From Saprospiraceae bacterium (GTDB lineage: Bacteria > Bacteroidota > Bacteroidia > Chitinophagales > Saprospiraceae): DNA of 64,000 nucleotides. The stretch spans positions 69,521-133,520 of the forward strand of contig JADJYH010000077.1 of NCBI GenBank assembly GCA_016719855.1. Direction: 5' to 3'. This document shows, in pieces, positions 30,198 to 40,161 of the stretch. The translations under genes were made by a program, and so were the position numbers. Each line of letters opens with the position of its first letter. The first letter of the stretch is position 1. Below the pieces are notes generated by a model, which ran no database searches, was not told the origin of the DNA, and saw nothing but the letters and a program-made list of their open reading frames with translations.

Positions 30198-30653
30198 ATG
30201 GCTACCTTCAACATCACCGTCAACGGAAAAAAACAACGGGTCGAAGCTGACTCCGATACCCCACTGCTTTGGGTGCTGCGTGACAACCTCGGACTTTACG
30301 GCACGAAATACGGCTGCGGCATCGCCGAGTGCGGCTCCTGCACCATCCACTACAACGGCAACCCGATGCGCTCCTGCGCCATGTCCATCAGCGACGTGGG
30401 CGAGGCCGCCATCACTACCATCGAGGGCTTGTCGGAGAACATCAACCACCCCGTGCTACAAGCTTGGCGGGAGCACGATGTGCCACAATGCGGCTACTGC
30501 CAGGCCGGCCAAATCATGACCGCAGCCGCCCTGCTCGCCGAAACGCCCAACCCCGACGATGAAGAAATCGAAGCGGCCATGTACTCGAATATCTGCCGCT
30601 GCGGAACGTACAACAAAATCATGGCGGCGGTGAAAACAGCTGCCGGGAAGTAG
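30198..30653 (+). CDS. (2Fe-2S)-binding subunit of an IorA-type molybdenum hydroxylase
   Basis: 151 residues from ATG 30198. The plant-type 2Fe-2S cluster motif YGCGIAECGSC..C is near residues 38-60 and the second cluster motif CGYCQAGQ...CRC is near 99-138. This small subunit passes electrons from the molybdopterin site in xanthine-oxidase-family two-subunit enzymes such as isoquinoline 1-oxidoreductase and aldehyde dehydrogenases. The large subunit follows after a 150-base spacer that holds a composite hairpin. Confidence 0.93.
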   Translation: MATFNITVNGKKQRVEADSDTPLLWVLRDNLGLYGTKYGCGIAECGSCTIHYNGNPMRSCAMSISDVGEAAITTIEGLSENINHPVLQAWREHDVPQCGYCQAGQIMTAAALLAETPNPDDEEIEAAMYSNICRCGTYNKIMAAVKTAAGK

Positions 30654-30655
30654 CG

Positions 30656-30780
30656 AAGGATTGGAAAGCCCGACCCAAAGGGAGGGATTTCTAAGCCTGA
30701 GCGTCAGCAAGGCTTTTCATTCCAAAAGTAATGGTCGTTCAGGCTTAGAAATCACTCGTTTCTCGGGCTTTCCAATCCTT
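30656..30780. repeat. Composite nested inverted repeat between the two oxidoreductase subunits
   Basis: The outer arms 30656-30673 and 30763-30780 are perfect over 18 bp; the inner arms 30686-30700 and 30739-30753 are perfect over 15 bp. The element fills nearly the whole gap of an otherwise normal operon. There is no T tail. It may be a small mobile repeat or an mRNA processing/stability hairpin that sets the subunit ratio. Confidence 0.7.
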
Positions 30781-30804
30781 CCGGCTAAAAAAATCTCATC
30801 AAAA

Positions 30805-32944
30805 ATGACAACCACCAACCTTTCCCATACCCGCCGCAATTTCATCAAAATCACCGCCACCGTTGGCGGTGGCTTCATGCTTGGTTTCTCGTGGCTCAAG
30901 CCTTACGGCGAAGCTGGAGGTGCCGACATTGTAACTGATTTCATCGAACTCAACGGCTACCTGAAAATAGCGCCCGATGGCAAAGTCACCATTCAGTCCC
31001 CGAACCCGGAGGTGGGGCAAAACGTGAAAACCTCCATGCCCATGATTGTGGCGGAGGAACTGGGCGTAAACTGGAAGGACGTCATCGTGGAGCAGGCCCC
31101 GCTCAATACCGTCGTGTTCAAGCGGCAGGTGGCGGGGGGCAGCCAGTCCATCCGGCAGACCTGGACAACCCTGCGCACGGCGGGCGCCACCGCCCGCCAC
31201 ATGCTCACACAGGCTGCTGCGCAACAGTGGGGCGTTGACCCGTCGGAATGCACCGCCGCCGACAGCATGGTGCGGCACACCAGCGGCAAAACGGCCAGCT
31301 ACGGCAGCCTTGCGGCCTTGGCTGCCACCCTCACGCCGCCCGAACCGGAACAAGTAAAACTGAAAGACCCCTCCGAGTTCACGCTCATTGGCACCAGCCA
31401 AATCAACGTGGACATGGAGGACATCCTCACAGGCAAGCCCATTTTCGGCATGGACCAAAATCGGCCCGGCATGATGTACTCAACGGCATTGCGCCCACCA
31501 GCTTTTGGCCAAAAACTGAAATCTTTTGATGACAAAGCAGCCAAAGCAGTCAATGGCGTGAAGCAGGTTTTCCGCTTCGGCGGGGACAAAATTGCCGTGG
31601 TGGCCACCTCCACTTGGGCAGCCATCAAGGGCAAAAAAGCTTTGCAAGCACAGTGGGAAGACGACGGTACGCTCGAAAGCACCGCTTCGCAAAACGAGGC
31701 CATGCGCAAAAAACTCGACGAGCCAGCAGCCCAGCCCAAACGCAATGACGGCGATGTGAAGGCAGCATTTGCCGATGCCGACAAGGTCATCGAGCGGGTG
31801 TACGAAGCGCCGTATTTGCCGCACAACCCGATGGAGCCGGGCAATTTCTTCGCCAACGTGACGGCGGACAAGGTGGAACTTTCAGGTCCGGCGCAAGCAC
31901 CGGAGCGCTTCTCGCAAAGAGGTTTCCGACCTGCTGAAACGGGACGAAAGCACCATCTCCATCGGCCTCACCCGCATAGGCGGCGGCTTCGGACGGCGCT
32001 TGCGGGGCGACTTCGTGCTGGAAGCTGCGGAGATTTCGAGCCTTGCGCAAGTGCCAGTGATGCACGTTTACACCCGTGAGGACGACATGACGGCGGGTAT
32101 TTATCGCCCTGCTTGTCAGTACAAGTTCCGGGCAGCCATCAAGAACGGGAAGCTGACGGCCTACCACCTCACCGGGGCGGGCATGAGCATGGACAACACC
32201 GTGCGGGAGAACTTCTTCCCCGCAGGGGCCATCGAAAACTGCCTGATGGAATCGCATAACATACCGAGCAAGGTGACCATCGGGCCGTGGCGGGCGCCCG
32301 TGACCAATTTCCTCGCCGCTGCCGAGCAGAGCTTCCTCGATGAAGTGGCCGAGGCGCTTAGGCAAGACGCCGTGCAGTTCCGCCTCGACCTGTACGAGCG
32401 GGCGAAGACCAACCCGGTCGGCAAGTTCGACTACGACGTGGAAAAGTCCGTGGGGGTGATAAAACTGGCGGCGGAGAAGGCCAATTGGGGCAAGGCTCCG
32501 GCAGGCACATACCAAGGTTTTAGCGCCTATTTCTCACACAATTCTTACGTTGCGGAGGTGGCCGAGGTGCAAATAGACGCTCGAAAGCCCGTGGTGAAGC
32601 GGGTCGTTTGCGCCGTGGACTGCGGCATCGTCATCAACCCCGTGGCCGCCATCAACCAAGCGGAGGGCGGCGTGATTGATGGCATCGGCCATGCGATGTA
32701 CGGCGACTTCAGCTTCGAGAACGGCAAACCGCAGCAGGATAATTTCGACAAGTTCCGCCTGATACGCATGGGCGAGCAGCCCGCCGTGGAGGTGCATTTC
32801 GTGAAGAGCAACAACGACCCGACCGGCCTCGGCGAGCCGACACTACCACCTGCGGGGGGCGCTGTGGCGAATGCGTTTTACAAGGCGACGGGGCAGCGGG
32901 TGTATGTGCAGCCGTTTGTGAAGGGGGTGAAGGGGTTGGGGTGA
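30805..32944 (+). CDS. Molybdopterin-binding subunit of IorB/xanthine-dehydrogenase-family oxidoreductase, frameshifted
   Basis: Start ATG 30805; HTRRNFIKITATVGGGFMLGF is a Tat signal, so the folded cofactor enzyme is exported. Aldehyde-oxidase/Mo-binding domains follow. An extra base near 31895-31915 shifts the frame; afterwards KRDESTISIGLTRIGGGFGRR resumes the Mo-pterin region. Near the end TGLGEPTLPPAGGAVANAF carries the catalytic Glu. The corrected length of ~712 residues is normal for the family. It would oxidise a heteroaromatic or aldehyde substrate in the periplasm. No cytochrome or maturation gene is adjacent. Confidence 0.86.
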
Positions 32945-33018
32945 GCAGGCCGCAAGTTGCGTTGCGCTAAACTGGCGACAACTGGGTAATGACGGAATAG
33001 CTATTTCTTGCAAGGCTG

Positions 33019-33057
33019 TTGTAAAAAAAATAAAAGTTTCTACATTTGGAAACTTTT
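33019..33057 (+). promoter_or_regulatory. Promoter and overlapping operator of the toxin-antitoxin pair
   Basis: TTG (33019-33021), 19-nt spacer, TACATTTG (33041-33048): an ideal Bacteroidota promoter. The perfect inverted repeat AAAAGTTTC (33032-33040) / GAAACTTTT (33049-33057) brackets the -7 element exactly, as expected for autorepression by the antitoxin. A second -7-like TATCTTTG is at 33061-33068. Confidence 0.7.
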
Positions 33058-33165
33058 ATTTATCTTTGTGGCAGTATCGAATTAATTACAATCAAAAATC
33101 TAAAATGAAATCGAAAATGAAAATCAAATTTCAATTCGTAAAAAAAAGACAATTCATTTTTAATT

Positions 33166-33510
33166 ATGAAGAAATTCGACATCCTTTTTCTCCAAGAAAC
33201 CTTCGTTTTCCTGCAAGCGCTTGACGACAAGACCCGAGAAAAAATCATCTACAATATTGACAAAGCAAGTGTTGTAAACGACCCCAAGCTTTTCAAAAAG
33301 TTGAAGGGTGAAATTTGGGAGTTCCGAACCAATTTCAATACAAAACAGTACCGCCTCCTTGCCTTCTGGGACAAAGAAGACAAGCAAGAAACACTGGTCG
33401 TTGCCACACATGGCATCGTGAAGAAAACCCAGAAAATGCCCGAAAAAGAAACCGAAAAAGCAGAGAGAATCCGGCAGCAATATTTTGATGAAAAAGATGA
33501 TGGAAGCTAA
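33166..33510 (+). CDS. HigB/RelE-like toxin (phage Gp49-like family)
   Basis: 114 residues. The fold signature LQALDDKTREKIIYNI, LKGEIWEFRTNFNTKQYRLLAFWD and VVATHGIVKKTQKMPEKE is the Gp49-like/HigB arrangement, with the conserved Arg and the KKTQ.TP-like region near the end. Family members cleave mRNA on the ribosome. It is the first gene of the pair and overlaps the antitoxin gene by 26 bases, the toxin-first order of HigBA. Confidence 0.88.
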   Translation: MKKFDILFLQETFVFLQALDDKTREKIIYNIDKASVVNDPKLFKKLKGEIWEFRTNFNTKQYRLLAFWDKEDKQETLVVATHGIVKKTQKMPEKETEKAERIRQQYFDEKDDGS

Positions 33511-33829
33511 ATCAAAATTGAAAAAATATACGCTTGAGCAAGTCAAGGACGAACTCATTGGCAAACCCGGCACACCCCGCCGAGATGCCTATGAGATTGA
33601 GTTGAAGCTGGACTTGATAGGCGAACTAATCCGTGAAACGAGGAAGAAGCGCAACCTGACGCAGGAAGAACTGGGGCAACTAATTGGTGTTCAGAAAGCT
33701 CAGATTTCCAAGATTGAGAGCAACACCAACAATTTTTCGCTGGCTACTATTTTGAAGATTTTTAAAGTACTCAATGCGGATGTTAAGCTCAAGATTGAGT
33801 TGAAAGAAGATGAGTTAATATTGGCATAG
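33485..33829 (+). CDS. HigA-like XRE-family antitoxin
   Basis: 114 residues from ATG 33485; ATG 33497 or 33500 are possible internal starts. A C-terminal helix-turn-helix of the Cro/CI type is clear: LGELIRETRKKRNLTQEELGQLIGVQKAQISKIESNTNNFSLATILKIFKVLN resembles the family in order. The N-terminal ~45 residues probably cover the toxin. It represses its own promoter, where a 9-bp dyad spans the -7 element. Confidence 0.88.
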   Translation: MMKKMMEAKSKLKKYTLEQVKDELIGKPGTPRRDAYEIELKLDLIGELIRETRKKRNLTQEELGQLIGVQKAQISKIESNTNNFSLATILKIFKVLNADVKLKIELKEDELILA

Positions 33830-33833
33830 CACC

Positions 33834-33975
33834 ATATCCAACGGCCGTCATGAACGTACTCCACGATCCGCTCGGCGGTAGGTTCTTTATTGAAATAGTC
33901 TTGGTATTTTAGGTTGAATAGTTCTATCTGCTTGAGCAGCCTTGCCTTTGCTATCGCCTTTGCAGTTCTCCTCAT
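33834..33975 (-). pseudogene. Possible truncated small gene behind the toxin-antitoxin pair
   Basis: From ATG 33975 the minus strand reads MRRTAKAIAKARLLKQIELF then NLKYQDYFNKEPTAERIVEYVHD, a plausible helical protein start. The frame then runs into the antisense of the antitoxin's 3' end and has no sensible end. It may be a gene cut when the toxin-antitoxin module arrived. No family recognised; could be chance. Confidence 0.25.
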
Positions 33976-34006
33976 CGGAACCACATCTTAACATCCCTAA
34001 ACGCCC

Positions 34007-35109
34007 TCACTCCTGCGGCAGCATCGTGGCGGCCACCACGTCCTCTATGGCGTGGATGACGTTGGCGATGTCCCAGGGGTCGGCGGAGGTGACGACGCCC
34101 TGTATCAAGTCCACGTACATGACGGGTAGGCCGTTGTCCACGAAGTCGTAGAGGTTCATGTCCACAAAGTCGCCGGTGTCCATGTCCCGCAGTCCGAGGC
34201 GGTTGATGGAGAGTTCGCCCTGCTTGTTTTGCGCCAGCGAAAAGGAGTAGTCGATGAACATCCGGTAATTGTGGAAGGGCTTCAGAAAAATGTACCGGGC
34301 GCTGCCGTCGGGCTTCATGGTAATGGTGATGGTGCCCCTCACGCCGTTTTTCTGGCGCTCCACTTGGTGGTGTACCAGCTTTGAATTGCCCACCACCGAA
34401 TCCTGCAAACTGGGGACGGCGTTGCTGAACAGGAAGAGCTTGGAATAAGAATTGGAGGCTACCGTTCGGAGCCGGTTGCGCAGCGACTGGTCGAGCCAAA
34501 AAAGCTCGAAGTCCGTGTCGAACTGCGAGTCGGCCCCCACGATGACGTTGATGGAGTCCTTGTTGTACCAGGACTTGACGGCCACTTTCCGTATTTGGCG
34601 GGTATGGAGCTGCATCAGCTGCACGTTGAGGGGGTAAAAAATATCGGAAAACAGCTTTTCGGCCTTACCAGTTACTGAGAAGTAGAGGGAACAGTCTTTT
34701 TCGTCCACCAATAGGTCACCATTGGCGTGTTCGATGACACCGCTACTGCGGTCTTGCCACCAGATTTTGGCGGTGCATTTGGAGTCAAAAAACATGAGTT
34801 CCAGTTTGCCGATAAACTGGCGGTCAGGCACGATAAAGGTGACTTTGGTGCTTTTTCCGATGTTGTCGTGCCAGATGACGAGGTCTGAACCGCCCGTGAC
34901 GAGCAGTTCGTCGGCGGTGTCTGCTGTGTCGAGGAACATGAGCGCAATGCCGGAAAGATAGGTGGATGGGTGCTGTTTTACGGTGTTGGAAACGGGCTTT
35001 GCCACGTTGTTGAAAAACACAGGGATGGCCAACTGGGGCTGAAAAGGGGATTGTGCAACAGCAAAAAACTAATGCAAAGAAGGGTACACACAAGCATCAA
35101 GCTTTTCAT
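34007..35109 (-). CDS. Secreted protein of unknown function, frameshifted after the signal peptide
   Basis: ATG 35109 begins a good signal peptide (MKSLMLVCTLLCISFLLL). The frame changes in the C-rich stretch at ~35040-35055, after which QPQLAIPVFFNNVAKPVSNTV continues to the stop at 34007; about 367 residues in all. It is beta-rich (TGGSDLVIWHDN, KLELMFFDSKCTAKIWWQDRSSG) with an acidic, aromatic character and no catalytic motif I recognise. The C-terminal part includes GLPVMYVDLIQGVVTSADPWDIANVIHAIEDVVA. No T9SS tail. Neighbouring genes give no hint of its role. Confidence 0.6.
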
Positions 35110-35199
35110 CTGGATATGGTGTTTTTTTAAAATAAATTTTCGGCGAGCAGCGAAGGTAGGAAATCAGCGGTTTTTGGCAATTTAAATTTGGGTCAATTT

Positions 35200-35389
35200 T
35201 TTTGGGAAGGTGCAGGGTTCATGAGCGGTTATACGCTGCACGAATAGGTTTGGTGCAAATAGGGGTTTGGGGGCGAAGCCCCCAAAAGCCCCCTCCCCCG
35301 ACGAGCCGCCGAAGGCGGCGAGGAGGGGCAGCAGTTTATAATTTGTAATTTGCACAACCTGTCCCGTACCGAGAGGTCGGGAAAACCTA
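35200..35389. repeat. Intergenic region with GC-rich hairpins
   Basis: TTTGGGGGC-GAA-GCCCCCAAA around 35267-35287 forms a near-perfect short hairpin. Just after it CGCCGCC/GGCGGCG-type arms (~35302-35322) form a second. A GTGCAG/CTGCAC pair brackets 35209-35251. They separate two minus-strand genes and could stop transcription from the amidohydrolase. No gene is seen here. Confidence 0.5.
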
Positions 35390-36223
35390 TTAGCGTCGAG
35401 TATAAGCATAAAAATCCACGCCATTGCCGCCCATGACCCCGTCAAATTCCACTACCGAAAACCGCTCAAAATACCGCCGCACGATACCCACCACATCGCC
35501 ATAACTCCCGCCCAGCAAGCACACCGGCCAATCCGAGCCAAACATCAGTCGGCGGGTGCCGAACGCCTCCGTCACGAGGTCGAGGTAAGGCACAAAATCG
35601 GCGTACTTCCAACCCTGCCAATCCGCCTCCGTCACCATGCCGGAGACCTTGCAATACACGTTTTCGTGCTTCGCAATCTCCCGCATCAGCGCCGCCCAAC
35701 CATCGTAGTAGCCGTCTTTGATGTACGGTTTGGCGAGGTGGTCAATCACGAATTTTTGGTTGGGAAAACGCCGCACGAACTCCAGCACGGCCCCCAATTG
35801 GTGCGGAAAAACGAGGATGTCGTAGGTGAAACCGTGCTGCTCCAGCGACGCCACGCCCCGGCAAAAATCTTTGCGGAGCAAAAAGTTCACGTCCGCCTCG
35901 CCCTGCACGATGTGGCGGAACCCCGCCAGTTTTTCAAATTGGGAAAAATAGGCCAGCCGCTCCGCCACATCCGGCGAGCGCAGGTCAACCCAGCCCACCA
36001 CTTTTTTTATAAAATCATGATTTTCAGCCAATTGGAGCAAAAAATGCGTCTCCTCCTCCGACTGGTCGGCCTGCACGGCCACGCAGCCAACGATGCCGTT
36101 GGCGAGCATTTCCGCCTCCAAATCGGCGGGTAGGTAGTCCCGTTGCAGCACCTGCATCGAGTCATCAATCCAAGCATCCCGCACCGGATTGAATTGCCAG
36201 AAGTGGACGTGGGTGTCAAGCAT
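35390..36223 (-). CDS. Amidohydrolase 2 / L-fuconolactonase-like hydrolase (COG3618)
   Basis: 277 residues from ATG 36223 (MLDTHVHFWQF); the longer open frame starts 23 residues earlier without conservation. The metal-site motif DTHVHFW is at 2-8, FVIDHLAKP at ~150, and the terminal MFGSDWPVCLLGG carries the catalytic Asp. The family hydrolyses sugar lactones or decarboxylates/hydrolyses cyclic compounds in a TIM barrel. The next minus-strand gene upstream is a Gfo/Idh/MocA oxidoreductase, which often makes the lactone that this type of enzyme opens, so a sugar-oxidation step is a reasonable inference. Confidence 0.85.
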   Translation of the reverse strand: MLDTHVHFWQFNPVRDAWIDDSMQVLQRDYLPADLEAEMLANGIVGCVAVQADQSEEETHFLLQLAENHDFIKKVVGWVDLRSPDVAERLAYFSQFEKLAGFRHIVQGEADVNFLLRKDFCRGVASLEQHGFTYDILVFPHQLGAVLEFVRRFPNQKFVIDHLAKPYIKDGYYDGWAALMREIAKHENVYCKVSGMVTEADWQGWKYADFVPYLDLVTEAFGTRRLMFGSDWPVCLLGGSYGDVVGIVRRYFERFSVVEFDGVMGGNGVDFYAYTRR

Positions 36224-36301
36224 GGAATTGGAAATTGGGAAATTGGTGATTGAGTTGTCCCGCAAATTGCAATTACTTGCGTGAATCTTCAATCACTAAT
36301 C

Positions 36302-37484
36302 TCATTTGACCACCGGAAACTTAAACTTCGACTTCAGCATCACCCGCTTCCCCGTCTTCCCCGACTTGCGGGTAGCCTCGATGACCTCCAGGACGTGCAG
36401 CGCATGTTCCGGCGGCGATGAGCGGTTCCTGCCCCGTCACCAGGCTCTCGGCGATGACCGATGCACCCTGTTCCCAAACGTAGGTGCCAGGGTCTGGCAC
36501 GAAGCGTTCGCCCGCTGGCTTATCCCAGTCGTTGGAAAGGTGGACGCCGAAGGGCGCCCAGTCGTAGCCGATGAGCGCCATGTTGCCGTGGCTACCCCAG
36601 AGCAGGATGGTCGGGCGGTCCTGCCCATCGCCCTCGTGGCCGAAAGGGTCGAAGTAGTTGAAGCCGCACTGCACGTGCGAGAGGACGCCGTTGCCGTGGT
36701 CCATGATGAGCATGGCGTTGTCCTCTGCCTCCACTTTGATTTTGCCTTTGTTGTCCACGGTGCGCTCCGGGGTCACGATGCTCGTCATGGCCGTCACGGC
36801 CTTGGCCGGGCCGAGCAACCCGGTGAGCGTGGCGATATTGTAAACGCCGAGGTCGGGGAGACTGCCGCCGCCTTTTTCATAAAAAAATGCCGACCAACCT
36901 GGCCCGGTATGGCCGTAATGGGCGTGAGCGGCGGCCATTTTGCCGAGCTTGCCTTCGTTCAAAGCCTTGGCCATAAAGGCGAACTGAGGGCTGTTGACCA
37001 CGGCGGGTGCGCCCCAGAGCCGAAGGTTTTCGGAGATGGCAAAATCGAGCAGCGCCCGGCCTTCCTTGTAGCTGTTGGCCATGGGCTTTTCGCTCCAAAC
37101 GTGCTTCCCGGCATTGAGGGCGATGCGGTTGAGGCGGCCATGTTCCTGCATGTCGGTGGTGTTCACCAGCAGGTCGAAGGGTGCGCCCGCCAGCATCTGG
37201 TCTATGTGCGGATAATGGTTTGGCACTTTGTACTCCGCTGCTCGCCCCTTTGCCCTTTCGGGAATGATGTCGCAGGTGCTGACCAGCTCCACGTAAGGCG
37301 ACTTGCTCAGGTGCGGCAGGTACATACCACTCACGCTGCCGCAACCGATGAGGCCGACCCGGATTTTACGGTCGGCGAAATGAAGTCCCTCGGCCTTGCC
37401 GATGATGGGCGCCAAGATTGCGCCAGCCCCCAATGCGCCGAATGTTTTGAGGAAGTGCTTGCGGGAGATTTTGCCGTTGCTCAT
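36302..37484 (-). CDS. Gfo/Idh/MocA-family oxidoreductase with Tat signal, frameshifted near the C-terminus
   Basis: A Tat-type start (SRKHFLKTFGALGAGAILAP) is followed by a Rossmann domain (RKIRVGLIGCGSVSGMYLPHL), the EKPMA motif (WSEKPMANS) and the C-terminal Gfo/Idh fold. At ~36410 one extra G shifts the frame. Corrected, it reads EPLIAAEHALHVLEVIEATRKSGK and ends KFKFPVVK, stopping at 36302; about 393 residues. It oxidises or reduces a sugar with tightly bound NAD(P). A Tat signal on this family is common in Bacteroidota and suggests periplasmic glycan metabolism. Confidence 0.86.
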
Positions 37485-37496
37485 TGCTTTGAATTA

Positions 37497-37577
37497 GGTT
37501 TAGGGGGTTTAGAATGGTTTAGGAGGTTTAGTTGGATACCAGCTAAACCTCCTAAACCATGCTAAACCTCCTAAACA
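37497..37577. repeat. Four 16-bp copies of GGTTTAGGAGGTTTAG arranged as nested hairpins
   Basis: The inner arms 37516-37531 and 37543-37558 are perfect over 16 bp with an 11-nt loop. The outer arms 37497-37512 and 37562-37577 are the same word with one mismatch. It lies downstream of the permease operon and directly upstream of the Gfo/Idh gene. The region 37578-37712 shows nothing else. Confidence 0.75.
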
Positions 37578-37712
37578 ATATTTGAAAAACGGTGGAATTT
37601 AGAAAAGAAAACGGAGTGGCAGCAGTGGACTGACTCCATTTATTTTTATGGATGATTTTTGTTGAAGTACTAAATCCAAATATTCAAGCTTGGTCTAGAG
37701 GCCATGGATTTT

Positions 37713-40086
37713 TTATTCGCTGCGCAGCGACTTCACCGGGTTCGCCAGCGCCGCTTTTATGCTCTGGAAACTGACCGTTAAGAACGCCACCACCACTGCT
37801 GCCAGACCTGCCAACGCAAACACCCACCATTGAATGTCAATGCGATAGGCGAAGTCTTGCAGCCATTTTTCCATGAAAAAATAGGCCAGTGGCGAGGCGA
37901 TAACGAGGGCAATGATTACCATTTTCAGGAAGTCCTTGGACAACAGCCCAACGACGCCTGCCGTGGTTGCGCCCAGCACTTTTCGGATGCCGATTTCCTT
38001 CGTGCGCTGCTCGGCAGCGAAGGTGGCAAGCCCGAACAAGCCGAGGCAAGAAATCAGCACGGCCAGTCCTGCAAAATACCGGGACAGTGCAGACACCCGC
38101 CGCTCCGACTCGTAGAGCGCCTGGTGGTCCTGGTCAATAAAAGTGAACTCAAAGGGAAATCCAGGATTGAAGGTTTGATAAAAATCCCGGAGGCTGGCGA
38201 GCGTTTCCCGCTCTTTTCCGGCTTCAATTTTCACGAGGGCATGGGTCGTTTCTTCCGGTTTGTACAGGAAAAAAAGCGGTTTTATCGCCTCGTGCAGGGA
38301 GTTGAAATGAAAGTCCTTCACCACGCCCACGATTTGTTTTTCGCCGGAGTAGTGCCGCACGGTTTTGCCGACGGGGTCTTTCAAGCCCATGATTTTGATG
38401 GCAGCTTCGTTGAAAATAATGCCGCTGGTATCCGTGCCGAATTGTTTGGAAAAACTCCGGCCCTCCGCCAGCGGGATGCCAAGCGTTTCGATGGCACCTT
38501 CGCCCGCCCGCACTTCGTGGAAGGTGAAATCCGCATCCGGTGCTTTTCCTTCCCACTCGATACCCTGTGTCCAACCGCCTTTTCCCAAACCGAAACCCAG
38601 ACCCGGCAGCGCTGACGACGCCCGGTATTTTTCGCACCTCAGAAAAAAACGCCGCCCGGCTTTCGTTCACCTTGCCCTGCATTTCAAAACTTACGACGTT
38701 GTCTTTGTTGAAACCGAGGTGCTTGTTTTGGACAAAATCAACCTGTTTGTAAATCAGCATCACCGCCACAATCAGCACCAGCGAGATGCCGAACTGGAAC
38801 ACGACCAGCCCTTTTCGCACCCATAATTCGCCAACCGAGGCTTTGATTTTTCCTTTCAAAACCGCCACCGGGCTGAACCCCGACAGGTAAAATGCCGGGT
38901 AGCTGCCAGCGAGCAGTCCGGTCGAGAGCGTAATGCCCAGAACGGGCAGGAGAAGGCTCGCTTGATAATGCATCGCAAGCTGCTTGCCGGTGATTTGATT
39001 GAATTGCGGGAGCAAAATTTCCACCAGCACAATGGCGACCACGAGCGACAAAAAGCCATGACCAACGACTCGCCCAAAAACTGCCTGACCAACGAGCCAC
39101 GACTGGCACCTACCGCTTTTTCACCCCCACCTCCCTGCCCCGGCGGGCGGATTTGGCGGTGGACAGGTTCATGAAATTGATGCGGGCAATCGCCAGGATA
39201 AACAGGGCGATGAGCGAAAACAGGTGCACGTATTCAATCCTGCCACCAGCCTGCACGGTGTTCTCGTATTTGCCGTACAAGTAGTTTTCGGAGTAGGGTT
39301 TTGCGAACAAAGTGAGGTTGGAATCCTCTGCTTTGGTGAGCATATAGCTTTTGATTTTGCATTGAAAGCGGTGAGGTCTGTTCCTTCCTTCAGCGTCAGG
39401 TAGGTGTAAGCGTAGTAGTTGCGCCAATGTGCATGCTTCCCAATCAAGTCTTGCTCAAAATAATCGAAAGAAAGCACCATGTCGAATTGCTCCGACGAAT
39501 TGGCGGGCACATCCCTGAAAACACCGGAAACCGCCGCCTTTCCTTTCAACCCATAAATTTCCCAGTCGAGGGTTTTGCCAATGATATTTTTGGTAGCGCC
39601 AAACAGCGTTTTCGCCAGTGATTCGGAAATGACGGCGGCGTTTTTGTCCAGCAAAACCTGGTCTTTGCTGCCTTCGAGCAGTTCGTAGGAAAAGATGTTG
39701 AAAAAGTCCTGGCTGGCAAACCTGCCCGGCGCTTTGGCGTGTTTTTCTTCGGTGGAAAGGGTCAAAATTTCGCTCCGGCCCATGCTCCCGCTTGAGGTGC
39801 TGACCGCCCTTTCCACTTCCGGGAAATCTGCCTTCAGTGCAGGCGCCAGCAGCCCCGGCACATCGGGCTGGGTGTTCGTTATGTCGGTGTCCTTGTGGTT
39901 CGCCATGACCCCGTAGAGGCGACTGTCGAGTTGGTGAAATCTATCGAAATGCAGCTCGTCATTGACCCACAGATAAATCAGCAGTGCACACGCCAGCCCG
40001 GTGGACAATCCGACCAAGTTGATGAAAAAGGCGCTTTTGAAACGCCGGAAATTGCGGAGGATGAGGATGAGGTTGTGTTGAAACAT
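37713..40086 (-). pseudogene. FtsX/MacB-type ABC permease (copy 5, promoter-distal), several frameshifts
   Basis: ATG 40086 (MFQHNLILILRNFRRFKSAFF) to the stop at 37713 equals about 791 codons, the normal length of this family (N-terminal helix, MacB-PCD, FtsX domain, second PCD, second FtsX domain). The product is spread over at least four frame segments with breaks near 39360, 39115, 39060 and 38590. All conserved blocks are present: GLLAGSYPAFYLSGF, GVVKDFHFNSLHEAI, CLGLFGLATFAAEQRTKEIGIRKVLGA and the end KAALANPVKSLRSE. Either poor consensus or real decay; four indels in one gene is more than in most genes here. Confidence 0.75.
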
Positions 40087-40158
40087 GATATTAAGATATT
40101 GGGTGATTGAGATATTGGGTGATTGGAAATATTTCAATATCCCAATCACCCAATATCA
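40087..40158. repeat. Intergenic ATTGGGTGATTG hairpin repeat (copy A)
   Basis: GATATTGGGTGATTG occurs in direct copies, followed by its inverted complement CAATCACCCAATATC, forming a hairpin between permease genes. Related copies are at 45117-45186, 47641-47716 and, more degenerate, 51098-51146. Confidence 0.72.
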
Positions 40159-40161
40159 ATT

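Noticed and set aside
36306..37565. Long plus-strand open frame of 419 codons
   Set aside because: It is antisense to the Gfo/Idh/MocA gene, whose motifs are unambiguous. The composition is that of a codon-bias shadow and no domain is recognisable.
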